Shown here in pieces: positions 9,456 to 17,676 of a stretch of 32,818 nt of DNA (the stretch's first letter is position 1; every line of letters begins with the position of its first letter). The translations under genes were made by a program, and so were the position numbers. Source of the stretch: a virus; the IMG/VR virus record IMGVR_UViG_3300017989_000290, positions 1-32,818 of that record; one strand, given 5' to 3'. Under the pieces are notes generated by a model. That model saw only the letters and a program-made list of their open reading frames with translations, did not search any database and was not told the DNA's origin.

Positions 9456-10152
9456 CACTCAATCCTTCCCTGTTGCGCCAGCCTAGTTGCGCCAGCGGGT
9501 GATAGTATGTGTATCCGACAGTGTCAAAATCCTTGTTGTCCCCACCGTCAGGACTCGACAACAGATCCCAGTTCGATGGCACGCTCGCAAGACTAGGCAC
9601 GCCAGAGAAATCGAAGACGACTTGTTCGCGGCCGTTTGAGTTCTGACCAGCCAAATGCAGCCCTGCTCCATCCGGTTCGTCAACATGGTCACACTCAAGC
9701 GTGTACGTGAAACTGCGCTTGCCGCAATTTGCGTTTGCCTGACCGAACATCGTCGGGACCCCGAACTGCGCCGCGATGGTTATGGACGCCGTATACGTTG
9801 CAGGCGGCTGCGAAGACGCGTTATGCGCGTTGTCATCGTGGTTGTGCGCCGTGACACTCAGCCGAGGCCATGCGCCGGCGGCACACCGGATCTGAATTCT
9901 TGTTATACAATAACTATTGCTGACAAGGCCGAGCGTCGGAATGTACAGATTTCCGCTTTCTTCGGTACATTCATACTCCATCGCGATTTCATTTCGGGCG
10001 TTGTGCAGTTTTGCTGCCGCCTCGTCACCGTTGGCTTTCCAGCCTTGCGCCCGGTCGTTCAGATCGTTGTTGACATTGTTTTGGGCAATCCAGTTGTTGC
10101 CTATGCTCAGAAGGTCTACCGCTGTCGGTCCGCCAAGATTTTGATCAGCCAT
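9442..10152 (-). CDS. Major tail protein (tail tube) candidate
   Basis: 236 residues starting MADQNLGGPTAVDLLSIGNN. It is beta-rich in composition, with several Cys (CTEESG, CITRIQIRC, NCGKRSFTYTLECDHVD). Its place between a connector/terminator-type gene and the tape-measure cluster is that of the tail tube protein in long-tailed phages. The middle (HNHDDNAHNASSQPP) looks like an exposed loop. No family signature is strong enough to name it, so function is inferred from size and order. Confidence 0.55.
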   Translation of the reverse strand: MADQNLGGPTAVDLLSIGNNWIAQNNVNNDLNDRAQGWKANGDEAAAKLHNARNEIAMEYECTEESGNLYIPTLGLVSNSYCITRIQIRCAAGAWPRLSVTAHNHDDNAHNASSQPPATYTASITIAAQFGVPTMFGQANANCGKRSFTYTLECDHVDEPDGAGLHLAGQNSNGREQVVFDFSGVPSLASVPSNWDLLSSPDGGDNKDFDTVGYTYYHPLAQLGWRNREGLSDEGY

Positions 10153-10162
10153 TGATCATCTC

Positions 10163-10639
10163 CTATTTTGTGTTCTTGTTGTAAATCACGTCAAAGAGGA
10201 ATCTCACATAGTGGAGATGGACGTACTCTTCCTCGTTGACCAGAGCCACATACGCGTCGTCGTATTCAGGCTCACCCATGATCTGGAACGTCGTCACATT
10301 CGGCTGAAGGTGATTCTGGTCCGCCGCCGCCGGGAAATGTCGCTCAAGCTGATCAATGAATTCCGCAGCCCGTTCCTGTGTGTCAAACTGCCCGTTGAGT
10401 ATGCCAGCCTTACGCCACGGCCCTTGATTCTTGGCCAGAGGATAGTTTACACGCTCACGATCATTGCTGCCGCCGGGCCCCGACAGGCGAAACACGATGA
10501 AATTCAACTGAAACACATCGTCGCCAGGCATTGGAAGGGTCGCCCCTATTCGCGAAGACTCCGGCGGAAAGTTCATCTTACGCACGATATAGTTCAGACA
10601 CGTCTCATTCGCTGTCAGAAATGGTCCCTTTTTCGCCAT
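10163..10639 (-). CDS. Neck / tail terminator-like protein
   Basis: 158 residues from MAKKGPFLTANET. The ATG lies one base after the preceding stop. The frame extends seven codons upstream, but that would overlap the previous gene without a better ribosome site. It is a soluble alpha/beta protein with an acidic C-terminal part (EPEYDDAYVALVNEEEY). Located between the gp10-like connector and the tube candidate, it occupies the slot of tail completion or terminator proteins. Sequence homology is not evident to me. Confidence 0.55.
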   Translation of the reverse strand: MAKKGPFLTANETCLNYIVRKMNFPPESSRIGATLPMPGDDVFQLNFIVFRLSGPGGSNDRERVNYPLAKNQGPWRKAGILNGQFDTQERAAEFIDQLERHFPAAADQNHLQPNVTTFQIMGEPEYDDAYVALVNEEEYVHLHYVRFLFDVIYNKNTK

Positions 10640-10640
10640 A

Positions 10641-11039
10641 TCACACCCTATCAAATACACGTCCGATCATCCGAACGTATCGCTTCACGTTGTCATCCCT
10701 GGCACGCACAATGTACCTATTGCCTGCCCTGGCTCCTTTGGATCGAGTGATCTCCCCCCAGTTGCCTTCGTGCTTGTGCATTATTGGCGCATAGATCCCG
10801 GCCGGGGAGTTGATCGGTACAAAGCATTTCACGTAGTCGTTTCCGACTTGTGTCGTAAGATGCGCCACAATCCCGCCACGAATACCCTTCAACTCAGGGC
10901 TGTTTCGTTGCGCTTCTCGCTTCCAGTGCAATCCTACATCCCGAAGCCGCGCCGGGAGGTCAGCTTTGACCACTTTCGGCACGCGTTTGAGCCGGGATAT
11001 TGCCCTTGTGAAATTCGGCGATGTGATCGAGATCTGCAT
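10641..11039 (-). CDS. HK97 gp10-like head-tail connector protein
   Basis: 132 residues. It has a basic N-terminal helix (SRLKRVPKVVKADLPARLRDVG), a mid-segment with SPAGIYAPIMHKHEG and a basic C-terminus. This matches the general layout of the HK97-gp10-like family: helical start, then a Tyr-Ala-x-x-(x)-His/Glu segment in the middle. These proteins act at the head-tail joint. It begins in a one-base TAATG overlap with the gpF-like gene. Family assignment is by pattern and order. Confidence 0.6.
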   Translation of the reverse strand: MQISITSPNFTRAISRLKRVPKVVKADLPARLRDVGLHWKREAQRNSPELKGIRGGIVAHLTTQVGNDYVKCFVPINSPAGIYAPIMHKHEGNWGEITRSKGARAGNRYIVRARDDNVKRYVRMIGRVFDRV

Positions 11040-11962
11040 TACGCCGCCGCCTTCTTTTCTGCCCTGTATTCCGCTCGCCTTCTCTTGTATTCGCTCTCTC
11101 GTTTCCTGGATTCCGTCACCTCTCCCTTGAGAACAACGGCGAGGTAGTGTCGGCAGTTCGGATGAAACAACCCGCTTTCCCTGGCGTCTGCTTCAGTTGG
11201 GAATCCCGGTGTTGCACCGGTAAGGCTCAGCATTCTTCCAACCCAAGGCACACAGAAATCACAAATCGATCGCGTGAACCCACCTTCCACGGTAACTAGA
11301 TCATGTCCGGATTCCGTCAGGACATCCGCGTATGTTGCCCTGGCCGCGTTTGCAGAAACCGTTTTCGACAGCATGTTGAAGTATGAACGCGTGTTCCACG
11401 TCCTGCCGGCACGGTCAACAAACTGCCATCCAGGCCTGACCTCTGCCAAGCGCGCAATCAATTCCCGCGTCATCTGCTCCTGCGTCATACCGGTAGCCGA
11501 GCCGAGCCTCATAACGTCCCTGTGTGCGGCACGCAACGCCGTGATGTCATTTTTCAGCATGCCGCCCAGCGCTGCGTTGACTGCGGCCAGACGTTCCGGG
11601 TTGCTCGGCGAGAACTCGGCTACCATATCGCGCAAGAACTTCCGGTCAAACTGCGACCAAGTCTGATTGTAGCTGCCGGCCGGAAGATCGTCTATGGCAA
11701 GCCTTCGCCATTCCCTCGCCGTTTTCGTGACGGCACGCCGGCCCCAGACATCCACCTTGCCCTGCAAATCCTTGTACAGTTCGCCGATTTCTTTGTACAG
11801 GTTGTCCCGGACGTAAGCGGCGGCAACGAAATTTTCTTTCTTAGCGTAGCGTATGATGGTCAGTTCCGCGCGATCGCGAGCCTTCAAAAGCACTTGGCGC
11901 AAACGGGCAGAGTTCTCCTCTGTCATCGCGTCAATGATCTTCAGTCTCGCTTTCTTGCTCAT
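11039..11962 (-). CDS. Mu gpF-like minor head (morphogenesis) protein
   Basis: 307 residues. The helical N-terminal two thirds are followed by the hallmark C-terminal motif of the phage Mu gpF-like head morphogenesis family: CDFC at residues 234-237, then W-V-G-R, and HPNCRH at 267-272. These Cys and His residues probably bind a metal. The extreme C-terminus is very basic (KRRRAEYRAEKKAAA). Family members are minor capsid proteins found near portals. Here it lies after the coat gene and among connectors. Its ATG overlaps the previous stop by four bases. Confidence 0.85.
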   Translation of the reverse strand: MSKKARLKIIDAMTEENSARLRQVLLKARDRAELTIIRYAKKENFVAAAYVRDNLYKEIGELYKDLQGKVDVWGRRAVTKTAREWRRLAIDDLPAGSYNQTWSQFDRKFLRDMVAEFSPSNPERLAAVNAALGGMLKNDITALRAAHRDVMRLGSATGMTQEQMTRELIARLAEVRPGWQFVDRAGRTWNTRSYFNMLSKTVSANAARATYADVLTESGHDLVTVEGGFTRSICDFCVPWVGRMLSLTGATPGFPTEADARESGLFHPNCRHYLAVVLKGEVTESRKRESEYKRRRAEYRAEKKAAA

Positions 11963-12396
11963 CCTCGCGTCACCTTGATCATGTTGCGGCCCAACCAGCG
12001 TTGCACGTGCGCCGGAATCTGGATACCCCTCAAGTCCGCGCTTTCCGCAACCTTCTTTCCTTTCTTCGACACGCGTACCGGATTCGGTGACTTCCCCTTC
12101 TCTGGGTATATTTCAGTCAACAGATACAGCGCCATTTCGTACACGGCATAATCATCTCGAGGGCCAAGCTCGTCCGAATCTGTCGGCGTTGCCATTATTC
12201 GGCCTTGATTCAGCTCAAGGGTCCGTTGTGCTTCTCGCAGTCCGGCAAGACGACGAGTGTCGTTAATGTCACGCCACTTTTTGCCACGCAAATTCTGTTT
12301 CGGGTCAAAATAGGCATCAGCCTCTGCAACGGTGACGGTCAACCTGTTTGCGTTGTCGGCATCATATGTGTAACGACCGAAATCAGTATATGGCAT
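11959..12396 (-). CDS. DnaT-like / head-tail adaptor protein
   Basis: 145 residues. The N-terminal pattern VTVAEADAYFDPK followed by W, a run of helices and LNQGRI resembles the phage adaptor family often annotated as DnaT-like ssDNA-binding. In that family TVxEADAYF, a Trp and repeated helices precede a basic tail. In phages these sit after the coat gene and form the connector ring below the portal. The start follows a GGGAG site and lies just downstream of an intrinsic terminator, so it may have its own transcription or depend on read-through. Confidence 0.6.
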   Translation of the reverse strand: MPYTDFGRYTYDADNANRLTVTVAEADAYFDPKQNLRGKKWRDINDTRRLAGLREAQRTLELNQGRIMATPTDSDELGPRDDYAVYEMALYLLTEIYPEKGKSPNPVRVSKKGKKVAESADLRGIQIPAHVQRWLGRNMIKVTRG

Positions 12397-12409
12397 GCCT
12401 GCTCCCTAC

Positions 12410-12434
12410 AAAAACGCCCGGGCGTCCCGGGCGT
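12410..12434 (-). terminator. Intrinsic terminator between head and connector genes
   Basis: On the minus strand a perfect 9-bp stem (ACGCCCGGG pairing with CCCGGGCGT, loop ACG) is followed at once by a run of Ts (12410-12414 on the other strand are A). It stands after the 12462-12767 gene and before the adaptor gene. It should reduce connector and tail transcription relative to coat genes. Confidence 0.85.
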
Positions 12435-12461
12435 CGCATTCAACAATGAAAGCCCGGTCAA

Positions 12462-12767
12462 TCAGTCGTCATCGCCACCGACGGCCATTAACTCGCTGAC
12501 CTTATCGACAATCTCACGTTTCGTCAGACTCGAATCAATCTGGTCTCGGATTGCATCATACATCGGATGCTCAATGGCGTCCATGATGTCAGCCTTTGAC
12601 ATAGTGGCGTCAATCATCGGACCATCGTCAGGTTGCGCGACGGGTTCAGGCGCATTTTCCGCAGTCTCTTCCCATCCGTCCTTTTTCCAGTCATCCAAGT
12701 CAGACTGATTGATCTTGACTGGCCCCTCTTCGCCCCTCTTAACTAGCGCGATTGGTAGTGCTCCCAT
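12462..12767 (-). CDS. Small acidic head-module protein
   Basis: 101 residues from MGALPIALVKRGEEG. The upstream in-frame ATG at 12782 has no ribosome site, while this one has GGAGG eight bases before it. The N-terminal third (KINQSDLDDWKKDGWEE) matches small phage proteins that begin with a residue-sensing beta strand and a DLDxWxxxGW element. A helical segment follows (TKREIVDKVSELM). It is very acidic, ending GGDDD. Possible head completion or capsid-associated protein; exact role unknown. Confidence 0.65.
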   Translation of the reverse strand: MGALPIALVKRGEEGPVKINQSDLDDWKKDGWEETAENAPEPVAQPDDGPMIDATMSKADIMDAIEHPMYDAIRDQIDSSLTKREIVDKVSELMAVGGDDD

Positions 12768-12838
12768 CTCGTGTCCCTCCATGAATCATTACAGTTAAGG
12801 GGTCCGCCCCGTATCGAAGCGGACCCCGCGAGAACTAC

Positions 12839-13930
12839 TTACGGCCGGTTGCCGATGGCAATCCACCCCATATTGGTCATGTCAGCAACAGCAACGGCCG
12901 TTCTAGGAACTGCGCTTGTTGCCGTTATGTTGAATGACGAGATGGCAGCATTTGTGATGTTGACCAGCGTCGACACATCGGTGTTCTTCCAATAGAAGCT
13001 CACTTCAGGTGCCGCACCAAACGCATGCGCAAAGGTCACGAGAGGCTGGCCATTGGTAGCAACACCCTTCTGGATCATAAGCGCATTCGTCGCATTCGGG
13101 CCAACGGCCACATACTTGCTGTCGAGCGTTATCTCGTCGATTCCGGTCATGACACCAGCAGTGCTGATATCCCAGTCACTGGAATCAAGAGCAATGGTCT
13201 CGTATCCGCTGCCGATCGTGGTGGCCGCGGCCGCCCGGATCACTGTTCGGTTGGTCCCGTTCACGTAGGCTTTCAGATCCACAGCACCGTCAACGTTGTT
13301 GCTGGTTACGTCGGTAAACACGAAGTCTACGCCTGCGAACTGGATGCGTCCGACACTTGCTGTCGGGAAGGCACTTGCACCAATGACGAACTTGTCGTTG
13401 TCGGCCATGCTGTTGGTCGGGTTGTCGCTCTCAAGCAAGAGCGTTCCGAGCGTTGTGGCATCGTCGTCGAACGTGATCCGCCACTGCGCGTCTGTCGCGT
13501 TATCCTGAGTCTCTCCGTTCTCGCCTGCCATGCCGTTGGAATCAAGCACAAGAGCGGTTGTCATCGTCCCAGCTTGCTGGACCTTGAACGTGATCGATCC
13601 GTCTTCCGTGCCGTCGCTTGCATCAACAATTGCCGCCTCAATTAGCGCATTTGTGATCAGCTCTGGCGCGTCGTTGTAGGCCACGCAAAGCCCGATAACG
13701 ATCTTGTCATTATCGGCAATATTCGCGTACCCGTTCGTTGACAGCAGATTAAACGTCAACAGTGTCGCGGCATCATCGTCGGCTACGATCTGAATCAGCC
13801 CATCTGTGGCCGCGTCGATTTTCTCGTTGTTGGTCCCGAACGTGCAGCCACTGTCTCCCCACCCAGCAAAAAGCAGGTGCGGGACGGCTACCGCAAGGAT
13901 CAACGCTGCAATGGTGTATCTTTTCGTCAT
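12839..13930 (-). CDS. Head fibre / decoration-like protein with signal peptide
   Basis: 363 residues. The N-terminus (MTKRYTIAALILAVAVPHLLFA, then GWGDSGC) is a clear type I signal peptide. The rest is beta-rich and Asp/Thr/Asn-rich, with two internally similar blocks (ADDDAATLLTFNLLSTN...ADNDKIVIG and FDDDATTLGTLLLESDNPTN...ADNDKFVIG). The last ~65 residues (VTFAHAFGAAPEVSFYW...MGWIAIG) resemble C-terminal receptor-binding domains of phage fibres. It lies right after the coat gene, with a GAGGAG ribosome site. Possible head fibre, decoration or secreted adhesin. Why it needs export is unexplained. Confidence 0.7.
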   Translation of the reverse strand: MTKRYTIAALILAVAVPHLLFAGWGDSGCTFGTNNEKIDAATDGLIQIVADDDAATLLTFNLLSTNGYANIADNDKIVIGLCVAYNDAPELITNALIEAAIVDASDGTEDGSITFKVQQAGTMTTALVLDSNGMAGENGETQDNATDAQWRITFDDDATTLGTLLLESDNPTNSMADNDKFVIGASAFPTASVGRIQFAGVDFVFTDVTSNNVDGAVDLKAYVNGTNRTVIRAAAATTIGSGYETIALDSSDWDISTAGVMTGIDEITLDSKYVAVGPNATNALMIQKGVATNGQPLVTFAHAFGAAPEVSFYWKNTDVSTLVNITNAAISSFNITATSAVPRTAVAVADMTNMGWIAIGNRP

Positions 13931-14001
13931 TCTATCAGCTCCTCGTTTGAGTCTTTCACGTCAAGCTGCCAGCCCGCGCGGGCATCACAGCACACATCCA
14001 C

Positions 14002-15150
14002 TTATCCCTGAAGCAGGCAACCTCCCTCTGGCACAATCACGTTCCCACCAACAAACACGTCAAACAGGATGTATTCACCGTCACCGGTGTCATCGTTGTT
14101 GATCGTGGATTCTCGGGTCACCCGCAAAGAGATCCCCTCGAATTCTCCAACAGAACTCGGATTACCGGTCTGCGGTACAGGCGCAATCAGAGCCCGAGCA
14201 ACGGCGTCCGGGTGGAAAATGACATTCTCCTGGCATGCGGCTTTGAACGTCAAGGCAGCCCCGTCGCCAGCCGTTACAAGATCAGCGCTCACGGTGGGCG
14301 TGATGCTAAAATCGCACTCATTGCCCGAAATGGTCGCATCTGCCGTCAGCGTGTACACGGTAGTGTCACCAGCAACGGTGAACCGGCATCCCTTTTTCGT
14401 GGTGCCAGTTGCCGCCGTGAAGCCGTCGACGTGAAGCGTCGAAGACGCAAGCGTCGGCGTCCCATCTGTCAGTACGGTCCCGGTCACATATCCACGATCC
14501 TGCGTTGCCGCCTGGTTGGATGCGTACAGATTCATCTCGTAAATCTGCGAGAACATCGCGTACCGAAGCGCGCGCGGCTTTTCCTCGCCATAATCGCGGT
14601 TGATGAATTGCTGTAGCTGCAAGAAGTTTGCCGCAGCCGTCGAATTGAGGATTCCGCTTGACCCTGCCGGCGCCAGCTCGCTTTCAAACATGGTCTTCCA
14701 TGCCGCGGCGAGATGAGCCAATGTCGAAGGGCTATTGCCCTCTGTACCCGCAACATTTCTTGCAAAGCCAGGCACCAGGATGTTGTGGATCAGGTACAAA
14801 TCAACATCCTGCGCAAGCGCAATCATGGCCGGTCGCACAACCTGAAGAGTGAAATCATCGACGTTAAACGTCATTTCCTGCGCAGTCAGTTTGTGTTTCA
14901 CATAGGCCCGATGGGCGATGCTAACGTCAACGCTTTGTTCGCTGATGTCGCTCGTGGTGAACGGCCCAGAACCATCATGTCTGTTTGCCGTCATTATCGG
15001 TCGTTTCTTGACCGTCACGGTTTCGCCAACTCTCTGTGCGAACTTCTGTTCAATCCTATCCGGAATCATCCCGGCCGCCACTAGGGACCCATGAAATTCA
15101 ATTGCCGCGTCCCGGGCAACCAGGGTCGTGTTTTGAAATGTATTCGCCAT
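14002..15150 (-). CDS. Major capsid protein, P22 coat-like
   Basis: 382 residues. The start MANTFQNTTLVARDAAIEFHG, then IPDRIEQKFAQRVGETVTVKKRP, then FTTSDISEQSVDVSIAHRAYVKHKLTAQEMTFNVDDFTLQVVRPAMIALAQDVD follows the pattern of the P22 coat (gene 5) family: N-arm, GDTV-like beta strand, DF-helix. Residues about 220-295 form a Thr/Gly-rich beta insertion at the place of the P22 I-domain. It is somewhat shorter than P22 coat (430). It lies directly after the scaffold gene and has a strong AGGAGCGGAGG ribosome site. It forms the icosahedral shell. Confidence 0.88.
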   Translation of the reverse strand: MANTFQNTTLVARDAAIEFHGSLVAAGMIPDRIEQKFAQRVGETVTVKKRPIMTANRHDGSGPFTTSDISEQSVDVSIAHRAYVKHKLTAQEMTFNVDDFTLQVVRPAMIALAQDVDLYLIHNILVPGFARNVAGTEGNSPSTLAHLAAAWKTMFESELAPAGSSGILNSTAAANFLQLQQFINRDYGEEKPRALRYAMFSQIYEMNLYASNQAATQDRGYVTGTVLTDGTPTLASSTLHVDGFTAATGTTKKGCRFTVAGDTTVYTLTADATISGNECDFSITPTVSADLVTAGDGAALTFKAACQENVIFHPDAVARALIAPVPQTGNPSSVGEFEGISLRVTRESTINNDDTGDGEYILFDVFVGGNVIVPEGGCLLQG

Positions 15151-15182
15151 GTCCTCCGCTCCTGTTTGGCTCCGTTCCGCGA

Positions 15183-15851
15183 TTAGCGTGCCTGCTTATC
15201 CAACCACGCCTGTCGCTCCTTTGGAGACATTTTTGCCACTCTCTCTTCGTCATTCTTCGGATCTACCGTCCTGCCATCCTTAACAACAGGATCGCCAGAT
15301 CCGTCCGGCGCACCCTCTGCGACGAGCACGCTAGCATGTGTCTGTTCAAACAATACGCGGGTCGCTTCGATTGCGTTCTCATCATCTAGGTCAATCGCCC
15401 CAAAGACTTGATCCACAAACAAGCGCCCACCGCCCTGCGGCAGAGCTTCTGAAAATCGGTAGCTCGCCGCTATCTCATCCAGCTTGTGAGTACGCGCCGC
15501 GGTCGCAATTTGATCTTCGAGTTCCTTGATTCGGGCTTGGCTTTCGAGGACAGCTTTCTGCGCCTTCTTTAATTCTGCGCTCTGCTTTTCCACGTCAGAC
15601 ATCCCGGATTCCCGGATCTCTTCGAGCTGAGTCTGCATTTCGGCAACCTGCTCTTGTAGCTTCTTCTTGTCGTTAAAGAAGGCCGCCGCCTTCCCCTGTT
15701 CAGCCTTCAACTGCTCTTGCATTTTGGCAAGCGATTCCTCGCCTTCCTTCCGCGTTTCAGCAATCATGGCTTCTGCCTTGGCCCGCGCCGCGGCTTCATC
15801 AAGACTGTCGTCTTCCGACATCAACCACTTAATCAGTTGCTCTACGGTCAT
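15183..15851 (-). CDS. Capsid scaffolding protein
   Basis: 222 residues from MTVEQLIKWL. The ATG has GGAGAG six bases upstream, which decides it over earlier in-frame starts. Residues ~20-135 are a continuous Glu/Lys/Gln/Ala coiled coil (LKAEQGKAAAFFNDKKKLQEQ). A predicted soluble C-terminal region ends in a basic segment (MSPKERQAWLDKQAR) that could bind coat protein. Location between portal and coat, length and composition fit an internal scaffold. No protease motif is visible, so it is probably a pure scaffold. Confidence 0.8.
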   Translation of the reverse strand: MTVEQLIKWLMSEDDSLDEAAARAKAEAMIAETRKEGEESLAKMQEQLKAEQGKAAAFFNDKKKLQEQVAEMQTQLEEIRESGMSDVEKQSAELKKAQKAVLESQARIKELEDQIATAARTHKLDEIAASYRFSEALPQGGGRLFVDQVFGAIDLDDENAIEATRVLFEQTHASVLVAEGAPDGSGDPVVKDGRTVDPKNDEERVAKMSPKERQAWLDKQAR

Positions 15852-15972
15852 GCGTACTCTCCGCGCATTCAGGGCTGCGCAACCCGACACGATGTTGATT
15901 GGTCACCGTGAACCATAAGGGCTGTCCTGGCCGCCCTACGCCAACCCCGCGACGTGCGGTAAAAGATGAGAT

Positions 15973-16076
15973 CGAAACAGGTCAACAAAAAAACGCCGCT
16001 TGGAGGTATGGCCCCATACGGCGTCTCGAACTCGTCAGCTTTACTGATCAGGCAAAGCCTTCGTCAACCTGTTTCG
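15973..16076. repeat. 10-bp inverted repeat flanking a terminator
   Basis: CGAAACAGGT at 15973-15982 is repeated inverted as ACCTGTTTCG at 16067-16076, with the terminator hairpin between. The second arm lies in the loop of the larger hairpin at 16045-16094, so the two could pair in a longer read-through transcript. Confidence 0.6.
15987..16024 (-). terminator. Intrinsic terminator after portal / end of candidate RNA
   Basis: Minus strand: ACGCCG pairs with CGGCGT, an inner TATGG/CCATA hairpin sits within the loop, and seven Ts follow (A run 15987-15993 on the plus strand). This is a strong rho-independent signal between portal and scaffold. Confidence 0.85.
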
Positions 16077-16127
16077 CTCGGCTTTACATGATCAACCTCG
16101 CCATTTTGATAGTTCTCTCATGTCTCG
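15987..16127 (-). ncRNA. Candidate phage small RNA
   Basis: A promoter-like pair upstream and a T-run terminator downstream bracket about 140 bases without a gene. The body folds into a nested hairpin: TGATCA (16089-16094) pairs with TGATCA (16045-16050), and AAAGCC pairs with GGCTTT (16080-16085 with 16054-16059), around a 20-base loop. No known RNA family is recognised. It could instead be the structured leader of the scaffold/coat transcript. The end points are estimates. Confidence 0.45.
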
Positions 16128-16133
16128 GATATC

Positions 16134-16162
16134 ATTATTGCACGTTTGCGAATTCCGCGCAA
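16134..16162 (-). promoter_or_regulatory. Putative sigma70-like promoter
   Basis: On the minus strand TTGCGC (16157-16162) and AATAAT (16134-16139) are 17 bases apart. The -10 matches five of six consensus bases and the -35 three of six. It would start transcription near 16127, just ahead of the structured region. Confidence 0.4.
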
Positions 16163-16177
16163 GAAGTTTTTTCCGGC

Positions 16178-17665
16178 CTATTCTTCTTCCTCATCTTCAT
16201 CGAAAGGCGTCGTGTCTGGCGTCAGCATTTCGAGAGAGACGCTTGGCTCAAAGACTTCTATGGCAGCAAGGATAGCCTTTTCCTCGTCAGGGTCCACTTT
16301 GCCGGTCCCAATTTTCTTGAGACGCTCATAGAGCTTGTTGAGGATGAATCGCACCATTTCTGGCGGCATCTGAACGGATGATGCCGATGTGATAGCGTCA
16401 AGATCCTCTTTCAGCGAGCCGACCTCAAGTGCTCTGTTGTACTTCGGCGTCCACTCGGGGAAACGATCGTCCCATTCATGGCTGATCTGGACGGCCTTCT
16501 TTTCGGCCGCTTCAAGAATATCCGCGCGTTCTTTGACCACTTCTAAGATGTCCTGGAAGTCAAATTCCTTTGAAATCCCACTTTGCACCTGCTTAGACGG
16601 GTGTTGATGTATGAGACCGATGGTCCCATACATTTCCTCGACGAGTTCCTTGATCTCCTTTCGCATGGATTCGATCCCAGCCGAATCTGGCATTATATAC
16701 CCCGGGACCTGGTCTTCTGGCTCCAAAAATACCGGATAGTTGAATCCCATGAGCAATTCGGCAGCTCTAGCTTCCGTGACGTTCAACGCGCTTGCTGCAT
16801 TTTTCAGGATGCTGATTGGCAGGTAGATCTGCGGAAACACGCACCGGAAGAAATTGGCGTAATTTGCGCTCCCGAGGTTCATGATTGACCGGTTGACGCC
16901 CTCCGTATCGTCGAAAAAGTGCGGTTCGTCCGAAATCTCCCCAACTGGGAATATCGGGATTTTGCCGTAGTTGTATGCTTTCTCCTCGGAAGACACGATT
17001 TTCGACATGTCATCTTGATCGTACCAGTATTTTGTCACCTTCCCTGGCTCCCATAAGCTACGGCATTTGACTGTTGTCGCCTCGAATCGCGGATCATCGG
17101 CCCTGTAGTCTTCCCATTCGATCAGGACCCATTCAACTGTCCCGTCGCTCGCAATTTTCCAGTCCACTACGCTTCGAGGGGATAAAACGGACCAATATGG
17201 CCTGATTTTCTTTCGGTCCTTTTCCGCTTGCGTCAATTCCACTCCGGCTATATTCGGAGCGTCCACCCTGATCCAACACCAACGTGCCACTGTCAAATAG
17301 CTGTTGACCTCCATCATGATCTGTTGCAGAGAACGCCCTGTCCGGCTGATGTCCTCGGAGATCTCCGTATTGAGATCGTCGCGCATCACAGCTTCAGAGA
17401 AGGTGTATTGGTTAATCTTGTTTACAATGCGAGCGAGATACGGCAATGCGTGCGTTTGCTGTTTGCGTCCAGTGACATTCCGATTTTCATACGTCCCGCC
17501 CTCCCATTCAACAGCGGTTTCGCCTGCAAACCGAGACAGCCGTTCATCGATGTACGGTCGGCCGCCATGCCATCCAAGGATATTGATTGCAAGCTGTTCG
17601 TCCCGTGCGACAAGAATTTTGTGTTTCCGTTCCGCTATGATATCGAATTCTGTTTTTTCTGGCAT
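16178..17665 (-). CDS. Portal protein
   Basis: 495 residues from MPEKTEFDIIAERK. The GGAG six bases before this ATG, and the fact that earlier starts lie inside the terminase gene, decide the start. The middle has portal-type features: WSVLSPRSVVDW, a WEPGKVTKYWYDQDD beta region, IPIFPVGE, then a long helix region with YGTIGLIHQHPSKQ and SGISKEFDFQDILEVVKERADILEAAEKKAVQ. The C-terminus is acidic (PFDEDEEEE). It forms the DNA-entry ring. Position directly after the large terminase supports the call. Confidence 0.8.
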   Translation of the reverse strand: MPEKTEFDIIAERKHKILVARDEQLAINILGWHGGRPYIDERLSRFAGETAVEWEGGTYENRNVTGRKQQTHALPYLARIVNKINQYTFSEAVMRDDLNTEISEDISRTGRSLQQIMMEVNSYLTVARWCWIRVDAPNIAGVELTQAEKDRKKIRPYWSVLSPRSVVDWKIASDGTVEWVLIEWEDYRADDPRFEATTVKCRSLWEPGKVTKYWYDQDDMSKIVSSEEKAYNYGKIPIFPVGEISDEPHFFDDTEGVNRSIMNLGSANYANFFRCVFPQIYLPISILKNAASALNVTEARAAELLMGFNYPVFLEPEDQVPGYIMPDSAGIESMRKEIKELVEEMYGTIGLIHQHPSKQVQSGISKEFDFQDILEVVKERADILEAAEKKAVQISHEWDDRFPEWTPKYNRALEVGSLKEDLDAITSASSVQMPPEMVRFILNKLYERLKKIGTGKVDPDEEKAILAAIEVFEPSVSLEMLTPDTTPFDEDEEEE

Positions 17666-17676
17666 GACTATCTCCG

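Larger units (their letters stand above)
15852..16177 (-). other. Non-coding gap between portal and scaffold
   Basis: 326 bases with no credible gene; minus-strand frames are all under 10 codons. It contains a promoter-like pair, a structured region and a T-run terminator (listed separately). The part nearest the scaffold (15852-15986) has no clear hairpin and no strong sigma70 promoter. Confidence 0.7.

Noticed and set aside
13971-13985. Terminator between coat and head-fibre gene
   Set aside because: The GCCCGCGCGGGC palindrome gives only a 4-bp stem with a loop and has no T-run.
16032-16076. Hammerhead ribozyme in the portal-scaffold gap
   Set aside because: CTGACGA and GAAA boxes occur in a workable order and a short stem II can form, but the segment for stem I is only seven unpaired bases and the base next to the cleavage position does not pair.
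15852-16177. tRNA gene in the non-coding gap
   Set aside because: A GTTCGAG segment recalls a T loop, but no acceptor or anticodon stems can be built around it.
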